Shown here in pieces: positions 28,106 through 40,579 of a stretch of 64,000 bases of DNA (position 1 is the stretch's first letter; every line of letters starts with the position of its first letter). The position numbers and the translations under genes are program-made. The stretch covers positions 40,619,728-40,683,727 of the forward strand of contig NC_092115.1 in NCBI RefSeq assembly GCF_045679555.1, given 5' to 3'. This DNA is from Salvelinus alpinus. Its lineage: Eukaryota; Chordata; Actinopteri; Salmoniformes; Salmonidae. The notes below the pieces were generated by a model. It saw nothing but the letters and a program-made list of their open reading frames with translations. It searched no databases and had not been told where the DNA came from.

Positions 28106-31100
28106 GTGAGTAGCCTAACACATAACTGTATTCAACATAATGTAGGTGGGTACACATTTGGTATAATTTCTTAGAAAATCATTTTGAGGACCGCATAAAT
28201 GGTTGCAATGTCATGTGAACTATTTCATTTCTGGTGCCTATAACTCCATTGTAAAACAGGCCTAAATATCATACATGAAAATGCATTTCTGGGAATGCGT
28301 TCCTTGCTAAATATAATTTGAATCTCTCGTGTGAGCAAAAGACCAAGAATGAATTAATAAAAACTCTCAAATGTTACCATACATCATTATGTAGTAAAGA
28401 TCATGTCCTCTTACATGTCCACAGGTGCTTGAGTATAGGGAAACTCCAGGACCTGGGTATAGTTGATGGGAGTAAACTGATGCTGGTCCCAACTATTGAA
28501 GCAGGCTTATTGGTGAGTTATGTAATGTACAGTCCACATAATGGTATTAAATGTTAACACCAGGTATAGAGGAAACATGTCCGTAATGTTTTGTATACAG
28601 CTTCATAAGGTCAGTAGATCATAAGGTCTGGAACATTATGGCACAGGTGCATATTACTACTGCTGCTCTGGCTGTTCCCCCTGAACCACTTTAAAAAACA
28701 GAACCATGTGTCAGAAAAATCACCAGATTTGCTGTATTTGCCAGAGTTCAGGCCTATTCATACAGTAGTTTATTCTAGCAACATTCATATGCATATGTGA
28801 TCTTACAAAAATATAAATTAGACCTACAGTATATACAGTGCATTCGGAAAGTATTCAGACCCCTTTACTTTTTCCACATTTTGTTACGTTACAACCTTAT
28901 TCTAAAATGGATTAAATCGTTTTTCCCCCTCATCAATCTACACGCAATACCCCATGATGACAAAGCAAAAACAGGTTTTTAGTCATTTGTGAAAATGTAT
29001 AAAAAATCAACAACTGAAATATCACATTTACATAAGTATTCAGACCCTTTACTCAGTACTTTGTTGAAGCACCTTTGGCAGCGATTAGAGTCTTGAGTCT
29101 TCTTGGGTATGACGCTACAAGCTTAGCAAACCTGTATTTGGGGAGTTTCTCCCATTCTTCTCTGCAGATCCTCTCAAGCTCTGTCAGGTTGGATGGGGAG
29201 CGTCGCTGCACAGCTATTTTCAGGTCTCTCCAGAGATGTTCGATCGGGTTCATGTCTGGGCTCTGGCTGGGCCGCTCATGGACATTCAGAGAGTTGTCCC
29301 GAAGCCACCCCTACGTTGTCTTGGCTGTGTGCTTAGGGTCGTTGACCAGTTGGAAGGTGAACTTTCACCCAGGTCTGAGGTCCCGAGCGCTCTGAAGCAA
29401 GTTTTCGTCAAGGATCTCTCTATACTTTGCTCCGTTCATCTGTCCCTTTATCCTGACTAGTCTCCCAGTGCCTGCCTTTGAAAAACATAAACACAGCATG
29501 ATGCTGCCACCACCATGCTTCACTGTAGGGATGGTGCCAGGTTTTCTCCAGATGTGATGCTTGGCATTCAGGCCAAAGAGTTCAATCTTGGTTTGATCAG
29601 GTCTGAGAGTCCTTTAGGTGCCTTTTGGCAAACTCCAAGCGGGCTGTCATGTGCCTTTTACTGAGGATTGGCTTCCATCTGGCCACTCTACCATAAAGGC
29701 CTAATTGGTGGAGTGCTGCAGAGATGGTTGTCCTTCTGGAATGTTCTCCCATCTCCACAGAGGAACTCTGAAGCTCTGTCAGAGTGACCATTGGTTTCTT
29801 GGTCACCTCCCTGACCAAGACCTTCAATTCTGCAGAAATTTCTTGGTACCCTTCCCAAGATCCTTGCCTTGACACAATCCTGTCTCGGAGCTCTACAGAC
29901 AATTCCTTCAACCTCATTGCTTGGTGTTTTCTCTGACATGCACTGTCAACAGTTGGACCTTATATAGACAGGTGTGTGCCTTTCCAAAGTGTAATTTTTT
30001 TTTTTTTGCTTTGTCATTTTGGGGTATTGTGTGTAGATTGATGAGGATTGTTTTTATTTAATCCATTTTAGAACAAGGCTGTAAGATAACAAAATGTAGA
30101 AAAAGGGAAGGGGTCTGAATACTTTCCGAATGCACTGTATATACTGTCGGTCTAATCTCTATTTTTGTGTTCCTTTGCTTTCTTAGACCCAACCATCCGG
30201 AACAGAGCAGACCATAATGCAAGCTTTGGAGAGTTTAACTGAAACTCAGGTAGGTCTCTGATCTTTCAGTGAATTTTGTGTCATAAGATGGTTGTGTAAA
30301 TACGCAGCAGATGTGATTGAAAGCTATGTAAATAAGCAGCAGATGTGATTGAAAGCTATGTTAATGAGAAGCATTTTCTTTCTGTCTTCATCTGAACCAG
30401 CTCATTACGAACGGGTTGCTTCATGAAACAGCAAGGTCATGTTTGTGTGCATGTGCGTTTGTGTGTCTGCATACAGATAGATGTAGGATCTTAATTTGAT
30501 CACTCATTTGTTGCTGAAAATGTTCTTGTGCCGCAGGAAATGCAGATGAGCTTCGTGATTTACATAATTTCACTGAAAACCTGCACTATCAGTATTCCAC
30601 TTTTCATGTAGCCTAATTTGGACCAGCTAATAGTCTAACCACCAATCAAGCAACATTATCGAATAAACGTTGAAATTCAGTTGCTGTAGATTTGTTTTGG
30701 TACGACAATACAGGTCAAATTAAGATCATACTCTTGTACGGTGGTACATTTGGCAGGAGGTTAGAAGAAAGTGCAGCTCTGTTTCCACCTCATCTCTCTC
30801 TCTCTCTCTCTCTGATCAATGTAATGTGCGCTTGTGTGTTTACAAAGAATTTCAAACCGTTTTATCTGGGCCCATTTGATACAATGAACAACATTTTTGC
30901 TCCCCGCATATCAGATATTACAATGGATAGGTGAGTGGTTCAACAGGACTATGATCTGTTGTGTCGTGACTACCGTCTTTAGGCTTGATGGCCTCTTTCT
31001 TACTGAAGTGGTCTGCTTCGTGTCTAGGCTGTTCTAAATAGGTACACCAGACTGAGAATAACAACTAAACCTCCGTTCTAACGCCTTTGTGTCTACAGCA

Positions 31101-34100
31101 AGGAGTTAAGTTCTCAGTAAATAGCCCTGAATGTCTGGGGCCATTACAATAGGGAGACTGTACATGTATTAACAATCCTTTTAATTATTAGATCCTGTTT
31201 AGACTCACTAAACTTGTCACTAGATTTGTTTTGTTTTAGCTTATTACAGCTTGGATCAATCAGGATCCTTGTAATGGAGAAATGCAGAAAACAAATGAGT
31301 GCTGTAAAATTATTAACCGAGCCATTCCTCCCTCTCTGTCTCTGCAGGTCAGTGATTTCCTGTCTGGCCGTTCACCCCTGACCCTTGCCCTCGGGGTCGG
31401 TGATCACGTGATGTTTGTCCATTTACAACTGGCCCCCCAGAATGTTGCTGGGCAGCAGCAGAGACACCTCATTGCCCGGAGCGCGGGCATGGCTGGGGTT
31501 GAACAGGTGCATCCTGTGAAATGTGGATCCACCAGGTTCCCTTACCCCCACCCTCACCCCTCCCCGGCCCACCTCTTCTCCAACACCCCAGCAAATGGAG
31601 AGAAAGCCTCCCCTTTAACCTCTTATGTCACCTACCCCTCTCACTCACCTAGTGCCACCCTCCGCTCCACCCACTCCCCCTGCTCAGGTCCTGGACCCCA
31701 GAGCCCAACCCCTGCCGCCACCTTCCCAGAGGTGAGACTCAGATTTTTCACAGATAATGAAACTACATTATTATGTGAATATTATGTGTGTATTGTCATT
31801 TGCTAGTGTTGGTTGAATACTGTTAAGAACACTATTCTGGTGATCATTTTCTATTGGACTGTGGCCTCCAGGTACCATCTTAGTGATTGATATCTGGGCC
31901 CTTTAAGCCATAAAATCAGCCACGTGTGCTTTCAGGCACTTAAGATGGTTCAATTGTTTAGTCTATTCAGCCCCCAGGGCAACCTTGATTTAAGGTTTTG
32001 GAACAAGGCACGGAAGGATGAAGCAACGAACAGATAAGGAAGAGTATATTGTATATGCCTGCTTTCCCTCTGGAGGGGACAGATTATTAGGAACCGTTCA
32101 GAAGTGTCGCTTTGGTCTCCCTGTGCACAGTTTTGTCTAATTAAACTAAAATATACTGTAGAAGCGGTTTGCATCATCTTTCGCATCCAGCATTTCTCCA
32201 CACCTTGGCCAGTTTTCAATTCCTAACAATACTTCAAAGCCTGATCCTGTTAATAAGGCAGGGAATCATTTTTCAATCTAATGTAGTTACAGATTTATTG
32301 TAATATTATGAAATGATAGGTAGCCTATTGATATAGTCATTGTACAGGCTCTCTTATGACTAGAGAGGGAGTATCTAATATGCAACCCTTTCACTCACTT
32401 TTTCACAGGGTGACTGCAGTGTGGCTGGTACTCCCACATCTAAGAAACCAGCTGCCGGGGAACCAGGTGCTGTCATAGAGAGCTTTGTGAGCCATGCCCC
32501 AGGAGTCTTCTCAGGAACCTTCTCAGGCACTCTACACCCAGCCGGTCAGGACAGAACCAGATCATCCAGGCAAGGCATCAACACCATCCTCCAGATCCTC
32601 AATGACCTGCTTAGTGCTACTCGCCACCACCAGGGGGCTCCACTGTCCCTCTCCCAGCTCCGCTGCCCTCCTCCCAGCACTCCAACCAGCAGCACCCAGA
32701 GTACCCCCACCTCGCCCTCCCCACCGCCCTCACCTCTCACCCCGGATCCCGTCACCACTGCTACCTCAGGACCACTTATGGACCACGTCAGCCAGGGACA
32801 GAGCCGCTCATATAAACCTACTGGTGAGTTGAGGTTCCACAGAATAACCAAAACCTGTGAGGGCTGTGTGTAGCTATTCATTTTAAGCTGACCCTCTTGG
32901 TTGAGGAAGATAAACAAAAGTGCAACATTATTCAGAGCCAAAGGATGTTTTAGGTTTTGTTATACAACAGGTGGGTCTAATCCTGAATGCTGATTGGTTA
33001 AAACCACATTCCAGCCGGTGTCTATTCCACAAGTTACCACCGGCTAAATCTATGATGTTAAAATGCCTATACTCTGTTCCATCTGACTGCGCAATCCACT
33101 GTCTCATCAGCCCAGCCAGGCAATGTATAAACCTGATCTCTACTATAAAAACATTATAAAACATCTAGACATTATCTCACATTTCCTTTAGACTAACATT
33201 TAGTTTTCAATAGTGGAGAATTGTATAAACCTTGCTGTCTGTCTCTCTGACATTTGCAACATTGTTTCAATATTCAAATTCGATCTCCAGTTGTCCATAG
33301 TAATGAACGTGTCGGGAGTCGGGACAAATAGGCAGGCAGCCTAATAAGGAATGTGAACCTATGCACTTTGGAACTTGAGAATATGCTGTTTAAAATGGCG
33401 TCGCTTGAGGATCAAGACAGACGCAATAACGTGAGGGTCACGGGGATTGCTACAAACCGGGAGGGAGGTGATGCAATTGCTTTCCTGCAAGAAATCCTTC
33501 CCAAATGGATTCCGTCACTTGGTACTACTCCGATTCAAATGGAAAGGGTCCACAGGATCTACAACCAAAATGCAAAGAATGACAACCTATAGACCATGGT
33601 CTTGAAGGTTCTCAGATACCAAGAGCGCAACGCTATTCTACAAGGATGAAGCATGAAGCAAGAAAGAATGTGCCAATCCAAGAAGCCCAGGAGAACTATA
33701 CGTTTTTATGCGGACTACTGTTCATTCACAATTCAGCGAAGGAAAGCATTGTACATATCCTCTTTTCTGATCTTTCCCGCCACCCTGCGACTTACTTTCA
33801 GCGGTGAGCAGCTCTCCTTCCCCTTGGCAAAATAGGCAGAGGAATTTCGGAAAAGTCTCTCCTGGCGACAGGTCTACACGCCACGCCTAAACTACTGTCG
33901 CCAGGTTGGCTGCACAGCTTCACAAGAGTCACTACATGATTCCATGTGTGCTATTTCATAGTTTTGATATCTTCACTATTATTCTACAATGTAGAAAATA
34001 GTACAAATAAAGAAAAACCCTGAAATGAGTAGGTGTGTCCAAACTTTTGGCTGGTACTGTATATACATCTTCAATACAGTTTGAGCCAGACAAATGCAAG

Positions 34101-37100
34101 CAGTTTTTAGATAATCTTGATATGCCCGTATTGGATGAGAAGCAATCTGCGGATCTGGGCCAACCCATCTCATTAGAGGAACTGTAGGCAGCACTGAAAG
34201 GTGCTAAAAAGGGTAAATCACCTGGCCCGGATGGCATTCCACCTGAAATGTTACTACATTTTTGGGGCATTTTAGGACCAGTATTATTGGAGTCAATTCT
34301 TTCAGCTATCGACAAGTTTTTTTTTTCATGAGCATACTAACTCTGCTTTAATCTCTCTACTGCCAAAGAAAGGGAAAGATCACACAGATTGTGCAAATTA
34401 TTGTCCGATATCTTTAATTAATTCCGACCAAAAATTGTATTCAAAGGTATTGGCGTTACGGATGGAAAAGTAATTGGATAAGTTGATTCACATGGACCAG
34501 TCAGGTTTTATGAAAGGTCGCCTTGCAGCTGACAATGACCATCGATTAATGCAGGTAATACATGACACACAACAGCTGGACACACCGGGTGCTGTGCTGT
34601 CTCTAGATGCCGAGAAGGCTTTTGACAGGCTTGAATGGCAGAACTTGTGTGCTGTCTTGGAGAAATTTGTCCATTCCCTGTTTTTCGGGGATGTAGACAA
34701 GATGGCCTATCCCCAACGTTATTCATTTTGTTGCTAGAGCCTTTAGCTCAACATCTAAGGCAGAATGTAGTTGCTTCTCCTATACTGATTAAATCTTCCT
34801 CTCATATCATATGCGGATGATATTCTCATATATATGACAGATATTCAATCTCATCTTTATTATCCACTTGAAGAATTCAAATTGCTGAGCATGATGATCC
34901 CACTCCCTCCACCAGTAGGCTATTGGGGAATGATTGATAAATGTATACGTAAATACCTTTGGAATGCCAAACATCCAAAGATTAGGTTTGAGGTGTTACA
35001 ATGACAGAAGTGTAATGGTGGACTTGCATTAGCAAATGTTGGTATTCACCACCAATCTTTCCAGTTACGCCCATTTAGATCATGGTTTGATCGGTCTGCA
35101 TCAGTCTCTTGGAGAACTATTGAGGAAGAACTCGTTTCATCTACTATATTGCAGGATGTGTTATTTTCTGGTATATCTAATTAGAAATGCATGCTGTATT
35201 TTGGTCTTATTATTTCTAATACAATAGAGAATTTTGGGAAGGTTGAGAAGTGTCTAGGTGGTAACTGGAAATGGCATGTCCATACCCCTCTATGGCATAA
35301 CAAGGCTATTACTTCCGGTAATAAACCTTTTGAGTCTAGACTCTAGAGCCGGGTCTGCAAAAGGGGTCAATAATCGATGGGATATATTCAACTCAAAGGG
35401 TCTTCATAGTTTTCAGGGACTTCGTCTTCATTTTGATTTGCAAGGGTCGTCATTATTTCTATATCTTAGACTGTGGTCAGCGCTTTGTGCCTATGGGGTC
35501 CCATTGGGTACAAGTTTGGGAAGGCACCCAGTGATAGAGTGGATTTTTACATTCCAGTCCAGAGATTTTGTGTCTGCTATTTATTCTCATCAACGATTAA
35601 AGCAGATCTTTCAATGGTTAAAGCATGGTTTGGCTGTCGATGATGAGGCTATTGATTGGGAGAATGTCTATTTATATTTCACTCATCAAAGAACCCAAAC
35701 CATCAATTAATTCATTTTTTACTTTGTCATGGATCGTACTGGCCACCACTTGTAAGATTTCATGCAAAACAGGCTCACCATACTGTGGCCTATGTAACCT
35801 CAATACACTTGGCACATACAAACACATGATATGGGATTGTCCTGAGGCTTATGAGTTTTGGAGGAAAGTGTCATATCTTCTCTCTGACATGATTGATAAA
35901 ACTGTACCCCTTGAACCAATTAGGCTGTTGCTTAACGATGATACATGTATGCAGCAGAATGAGAAACAGCAGCAAGTTTGGCTGGCTGGGTTGACTGCTA
36001 CCAAAAACGTGTTGTTCAGCGCTGGTTGCCACCACATGACCTTCAATAAAAAACAATTGTTCACAAAAAAAGTATAACTAAATGAAGTGCAGCTAGTTTG
36101 CAGTCTTTCCAGCTTCAGTTTGAACTGTTTGTGTTAGCTGGGCTGTTGGCTAGCTCCTTTGAACAACAGTGTCCTGACAAGTGTACACATATTCTATGCC
36201 AGGCAAAACCGTGCCTCATTAGATCATTGTTATGGATGTTAACAATAAGTTAACATTGTTATGGTTATCCAAACAGCTTAAACAAATACAACTGCAGCTA
36301 CTTTGCTGTTATGCCGGCTGCACTTTTTGACGTGACTGTAAGTTAGCCGTAGTTGGCTAGCTAGCAAGCAAGGGATAAGAACGTTGCCAGCTAGTATGGC
36401 AATTTAACATTTAGAACAAACAACTGGGTCGCATCCATAGATACAGAACAAAAAGACTCAACGACTGGGTCGCGTCTCTGGCAACAAAACCGATAGAATG
36501 ACCGACCAGCCGGCTTGGGTAGCCACCCTAGATTTGTGTCGGGACTATATCTTGTGAAAGGATGAAATAATATGAATAAATTCATCAAAATAATGTAAAT
36601 CATTATTTGAATATGTTGGTAATCTGTTGTATAAAAGTGATTATGCCCTCGAAGCCGGTGTTTGGAGGATACAGTATATTGGCACGGTTTGCCAATAACA
36701 ACACCCGTACCAATATATCCTCCAAACACCGGCTTCTCTGGAATTATCACTTAAGTATACCATGCAGTCTTCATTCAACTCCCTCTCTTCATAAAACAAC
36801 TAATGAACCAAATGAATGATATAGAGTCTCTTCATTGTCAAGGCTCAGGAGAAGACCCAGATGCAGTCAGTTTCGAAGTAACAAAAGTTTATTACAAAAA
36901 AGTGGGGCAGGCAAACGACAGGCCAAGGGCAGGCAGAGGTCAGTAATCCAGAGCAGAGTCTGAAAGGTACAGAACGGCAGGCAGGCTCGGAGTCAGGCAG
37001 AGGTCATTAATCCAGGTTTGTGTGACAAGATACAGAACAGCAGGCAGACTCAGGGCAGGCAGAATGGTCAAAACCTGGGAAAACTAGAAAACAGGAACTA

Positions 37101-38540
37101 GAGCACGACAGGAGCACGGGAAAACCGCTGGTAGGTTTGACGAAACAAAACAAACTGGCAACAGACAAACAGAGAACACAGATATAAATACACTGGGGAT
37201 AATAGGGAAGATGGGCGACACCTGGAGGGGGGTGGAGACAAGCACAAAGACAGGTGAAACAGATCAGGGTTTGACATTCATTCTCTTTTTTGAAAACATA
37301 TGTACCACATATGCATTCAATAAATGTTCAGCATTCCGTTTTTTCCCGTGGAGTATTCCCAGTCAATGGTTTGTCACCTAGTTCTCGTTCCTGCGTTCCA
37401 GAACTCTAGTGTTATTTGTGGAAACCAGTCCAGCCTTCTTAAGCTAGGCCCACAATGGCTGCAGTGTTATGGTTCTGGATAGAATAGCCAAGTTTAGACA
37501 GAAACAGCCTCCCCGGGATAGACCCACAATGGCTGAGTTCTGGTTCTGATGAGTGTCCAAGTGTAGACAGGAGCGGCTGTGCAGCAGAGAGAACACTGGT
37601 TGTGAGGGTGTGTTTGGAAAGGAGGAAATGGTTTCTATGCCCCCATTCATGAACTAGGGCTGTTAATATTCACTCCCTCACAGTGTACGCATTCATTTGT
37701 TTCCCAGTCTGCAATTAATAAGAACATCCCCTGAGTGTGTGCGTGTGTGTGTGAGAGAGTTATGCTTGCTGGCAGTCAGACCATAGTGTGAATTACCTGT
37801 GTGTGTGTGTGTGTATGCGTGCTAATGTGTGCGCATGTGTTCACGTGAGTGTTTTGAGGCAGAGATACAGCATGTACATAGCCCTCAGGGGTCAGTTAGT
37901 GACACAAACAGTCACGTACACATAGTAACAGGACCTTAACCTTTTCACCGGAATATGTGAACTAATGTACCTTACCACCACCTTTTCACCCTACCACCGG
38001 AAGCATACTAATGAACATGTAATCATCTGGGTCACATTGTCAGGGAAACAGCACTGCTCAATTCTTAGAATTCAAATACATTCAATGTTCATGGTTCCAT
38101 CCATCGAATTCTGTGTTCAGTGAACAATGCTAGGCTGATTACATGTGTGGTTCAATGTAAATGTATACACTTCCTGAGTTCCTGCTATAACATTCTTTCT
38201 CATGACTCTTCTTCCCCTTCCTCCCCCTCCTCTTTCCTGTCTTCACCTCCCTCCTTCCTCCTCTCTCTCAGCAGACCAGTGTTTCAGTCAGTCCAAGGAG
38301 AACCAGGCATTGCGCTGTAAACTGGAGCGTCTTCAGATATTGATGCACCAGAGACGCCTGCATAGGTGGGCACGCAGGGACACACGCACCTCACGCCCCT
38401 ACTCTCCTCACCACCATCAGCCCTGGTCGCCTGGACGACGCAAAGCCAACACCAGGCGCCATAGCAACAGCAACATGTCCAGCAGGATAGCTCTTCCCTG
38501 GAGTTGCCATGGAAACCCGAGCTGCCCTCCGACCTTGTGA
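27882..38540 (+). CDS. midn: midn, midnolin, complete gene (six coding exons)
   Basis: Midnolin is a nuclear and nucleolar protein that delivers short-lived nuclear proteins, including immediate-early factors, to the proteasome without ubiquitination. Exons are 27882-28105, 28425-28512, 30187-30249, 31348-31731, 32409-32823 and 38275-38540. All junctions are GT-AG and in phase, giving 479 codons against 468 residues in human. A ubiquitin-like domain (about residues 25-105, [20 protein letters not shown]) leads into Catch segments: [20 protein letters not shown] and [15 protein letters not shown] with [18 protein letters not shown]. The basic C-terminal helix [20 protein letters not shown] mediates proteasome binding in the mammalian protein. 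The ATG has a reasonable context (GCGAATGG). The final acceptor is a NAGNAG (38271 or 38274). The extreme C-terminus as read ends in a different frame from the conserved tail (see findings). Confidence 0.96.
28425..28512 (+). CDS. midn: midn exon 2 (second half of ubiquitin-like domain)
   Basis: 88 bases, acceptor CACAG, donor TTG|GTGAGT. It encodes [20 protein letters not shown] and VPTIEAGLL, completing the Ubl. Confidence 0.95.
28836..30137 (-). mobile_element. Tc1-like transposon in midn intron 2
   Basis: Near-perfect terminal repeats CAGTGCATTCGGAAAGTATT...AATACTTTCCGAATGCACTG are flanked by TA (28834-28835, 30138-30139). Minus-strand transposase pieces include [20 protein letters not shown] (29917 start) and [20 protein letters not shown] (29253-29053). 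The middle is deleted or frameshifted, so the element is non-autonomous. Confidence 0.93.
30187..30249 (+). CDS. midn: midn exon 3 (Catch segment)
   Basis: A 63-base in-phase exon, TCTTAG acceptor and CAG|GTAGGT donor. It encodes [20 protein letters not shown] plus [12 protein letters not shown] is invariant in vertebrate midnolin. Confidence 0.95.
30480..30731. mobile_element. MITE in midn intron 3
   Basis: Terminal inverted repeats ATGTAGGATCTTAATTTGAT and GGTCAAATTAAGATCATAC enclose about 250 non-coding bases. Confidence 0.7.
31348..31731 (+). CDS. midn: midn exon 4 (Catch segment and Pro/Ser-rich linker)
   Basis: 384 bases after CTGCAG, ending GAG|GTGAGA. It starts [20 protein letters not shown] and continues into a low-complexity P/S/H linker. 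Confidence 0.94.
32409..32823 (+). CDS. midn: midn exon 5 (second Catch segment)
   Basis: 415 bases after TTTCACAG, ending ACTG|GTGAGT. It contains [20 protein letters not shown] and [19 protein letters not shown] Pro/Ser/Thr-rich stretch follows. Confidence 0.95.
32955..33170. repeat. Dispersed repeat in midn intron 5
   Basis: Contains ATGCTGATTGGTTAAAACCA and TTCCAGCCGGTGTCTATTCC, a module common in salmonid genomes. Recognised from recall only. Confidence 0.5.
33340..36080 (+). mobile_element. Decayed L1-clade LINE in midn intron 5
   Basis: An ORF1p-like frame at 33353-33592 reads [19 protein letters not shown] and [14 protein letters not shown]2 RT pieces: [20 protein letters not shown] (about 34210), [37 protein letters not shown] and [14 protein letters not shown] (34474-34737), then [14 protein letters not shown] near 34812. 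The C-terminal region (35625-36077) has [20 protein letters not shown]. Multiple stops. A Tc1 tail (33920-34066) interrupts it. Confidence 0.85.
33920..34066. mobile_element. Tc1-like terminal fragment
   Basis: GTAGAAAATAGTACAAATAA and GTGTGTCCAAACTTTTGGCT followed by GGTACTGTATA is the terminal region of a common salmonid Tc1 family. No transposase. Confidence 0.65.
36651..36736. repeat. Imperfect 86-bp palindrome
   Basis: GAAGCCGGTGTTTGGAGGAT at the left pairs with ATCCTCCAAACACCGGCTTC at the right. Arms of about 34 bases surround a short loop. Probably part of a MITE. Confidence 0.85.
36836..37276 (-). mobile_element. Solo LTR with 5-bp target duplication TTCAT (midn intron 5)
   Basis: Bounded by TGTCAAGG and TTTGACA with TTCAT at 36831-36835 and 37277-37281. 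On the minus strand it ends with GTAATAAACTTTTGTTAC (polyadenylation signal). Same family as 16007 and 40675. Confidence 0.88.
37282..38271. other. midn intron 5 end
   Basis: TG-rich patches near 37735-37830. A CT-rich tract immediately precedes the last acceptor. No other feature. Confidence 0.5.
38275..38540 (+). CDS. midn: midn terminal exon (C-terminal helix)
   Basis: This exon follows the long repeat-filled intron 5 (5.45 kb). It encodes [20 protein letters not shown] and a basic tail, stopping at TGA 38538-38540. A +2 frame running to TAG 38546-38548 contains WKPE (38510-38521) and a DLVMA end. These resemble the conserved WKPE...EFVVA terminus of mammalian midnolin. Either acceptor (exon start 38272 or 38275) keeps phase, adding or omitting one Ala. 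Confidence 0.85.
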
Positions 38541-38548
38541 TGGCATAG

Positions 38549-39384
38549 GAAAAAGAGTGAGAGGGAGAAAGTCCCAGTTGGTATTAGATAGAACCTTGCG
38601 GACCCGCGCTCCTGTGGGGAAAACAATCTGTGAATACCTAGGTTACCCCATTGGCTCACAGTGAAAACTAGACTTTTTTCAAACGCAATTTCTTGTTTTA
38701 GTCAATTATAAAACTATATTCAAAAATAGTAAAACATGTCTAAAGATGACTTTTCAACATTGCCAGCTCCAGTACATAGCCTACTTGGACACCGGGTCGC
38801 CACATTTCCCACTCTCCCATGCCGAATAGACTGAAGCCACAGGGCTCTTCTCGCAGGCTCTATTTCCCTATGTGGGATCATTGCGAACCGTAAATCGGGA
38901 TTTTTGACCTGGTTACCTGTACATTGAACAACACATCAGCTCTTCTGGATTTTTGTTATTTCTGTATAACTAAAAATCGACGACGAAGTTGGCTGTTTTA
39001 CAATGGGAATATGAAATAATATTTGTGGGCGTGGCCAAGGCGAATTCCTTCTTATGACGTGAATAACGACTCGGAGTATGGAGTGGTTTTTGAGAGAGAG
39101 GGAGAAGAGCCGGACTGAAAATGCATGATAGATAGAGAAAAATAAAGGGCTCCCATTTGTACGTCATTGTCTGTCCTTCTGAATGGCTGAATAGGAGAAA
39201 TAAGCTGTCCATTTTGCCATTGATGGCTGGGACTCACTTGATCTGACTGCACAAGGATTCTTCAAAAAGACAACTGTGCCCTCCCAACTGTGCCCTCCTA
39301 AAATAGTCAAAAAGGTTTATTCACGGGAACGTTCTAAAGTCAAGAATACAAAACAATTCATTTTATACTGACTTCTCACGCCCA
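38549..39384. other. midn 3' UTR and downstream
   Basis: Probable 3' UTR; an AATAAA occurs at about 39142. No repeat recognised. Confidence 0.35.
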
Positions 39385-40047
39385 CACATTCACACAACCA
39401 TACGCACACACATACACACAACCATACGCACACACATACACACAAACAGATGCACACACTGTCTCACTACCCAGCCGACAGAGATTAGTGACCTTGTCCT
39501 TGGAAAAGATTACCAACTTGATCCTCTCTGTGTAAAGATGAAAAACTGCTATTGGGTAAACTATATCAACTTAAATATAAAGTTGAATCCCCACTTTCAT
39601 AAAAAGAGCGTAGTAAGACACCCAATTTTTTTTGTTCACGTTATTGTTCATAATTGTCGGTTACACTGTAATACAATAATTGTCAGCCCTTGATAGTTGA
39701 GAATTATCTGTTAATTGAATGATTAGAATATTCCGCCCTGAAACATATAATTGTATGGAATTGATTAGAATGTATAAAATCATAATCAATAAACGTGTAG
39801 TCCTAGTCAGAATTAGGGTAAGACAATATGTCTTTATGGTATTTTAAACAGAGACTGTCTGAGCTTGGTGCCGACCTGACTAGAGATTTGGGAGAGAACG
39901 GGGAGTACGTCTCAAGGACAAGGTCACTAATCTCTGTCGGCTGGGTAGTGAGACAGTGTGTGCGTAGCAGGACATTGTGTGCGTCTGTTTGTGTGTATGT
40001 GTGTGCGTATGGTTGTGTGTATGAGAGGATCAAATTGGTAATCTTTT
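39385..40047. repeat. Long inverted repeat with 45-bp perfect core and CA/TG arms
   Basis: 39457-39501 (CACTGTCTCACTACCCAGCC...) is the exact complement of 39914-39958. Outside the core lie CA-rich (39385-39456) and TG-rich (39959-40022) arms. About 410 AT-rich bases separate the cores. Confidence 0.88.
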
Positions 40048-40579
40048 CCGGGCAGAACGGCATGGTGGGAGGAGAAGCATCATTTCCAGGCATTCAAAAC
40101 CATTTGTTTTTGAGACAGGGGTGTCACCACAGCTGTGTTGTATTCATTAGGTATGTCGTAGGTCATTTTCAAAGATGAATTATGATGCTTTACAAGCTAA
40201 TACATTTTTTACAAACATGACAATTATGACAATAACTGTGGCCATTTGCATGGCAATTAATTGTTACCCAAAATTCCATAATCGTCACAGCTGTATTTCT
40301 ATGTCTTTTCTTGACAGCTTTGTTTTGCAACGTTTTGTGGTCACTCGAATGAGATCGGAATCATATTTATGTCTTTGTGTAAGTATGTTTTGAAATAATA
40401 TATGTTTTGTTTGTTTAATTGTCTTGAACTTTGTAGATATGTAGAATATGTTTCAAATTGTTTTTCTAAAGCAATACCTTTCAGTTTGTCTGTCAATGCA
40501 GTGGAATGTTTTAACTCTATATTTTTCTAGGAAATACATTATAAAGAAATTATTCTGAAAACAGTCAGTAGCTGGTATT

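Noticed and set aside
31282-31806. Independent protein starting at 31282
   Set aside because: The upstream part is intron; the real coding is midn exon 4 (31348-31731).
33353-33592. Host coiled-coil protein
   Set aside because: Matches L1 ORF1p motifs ([16 protein letters not shown]) and lies next to L1 RT remnants.
39361-39480. CRISPR-like spaced repeats in the CA-rich region
   Set aside because: Simple CA minirepeats (ACCATACGCACACACATACA-type) in a vertebrate genome; no repeat-spacer structure or cas genes.
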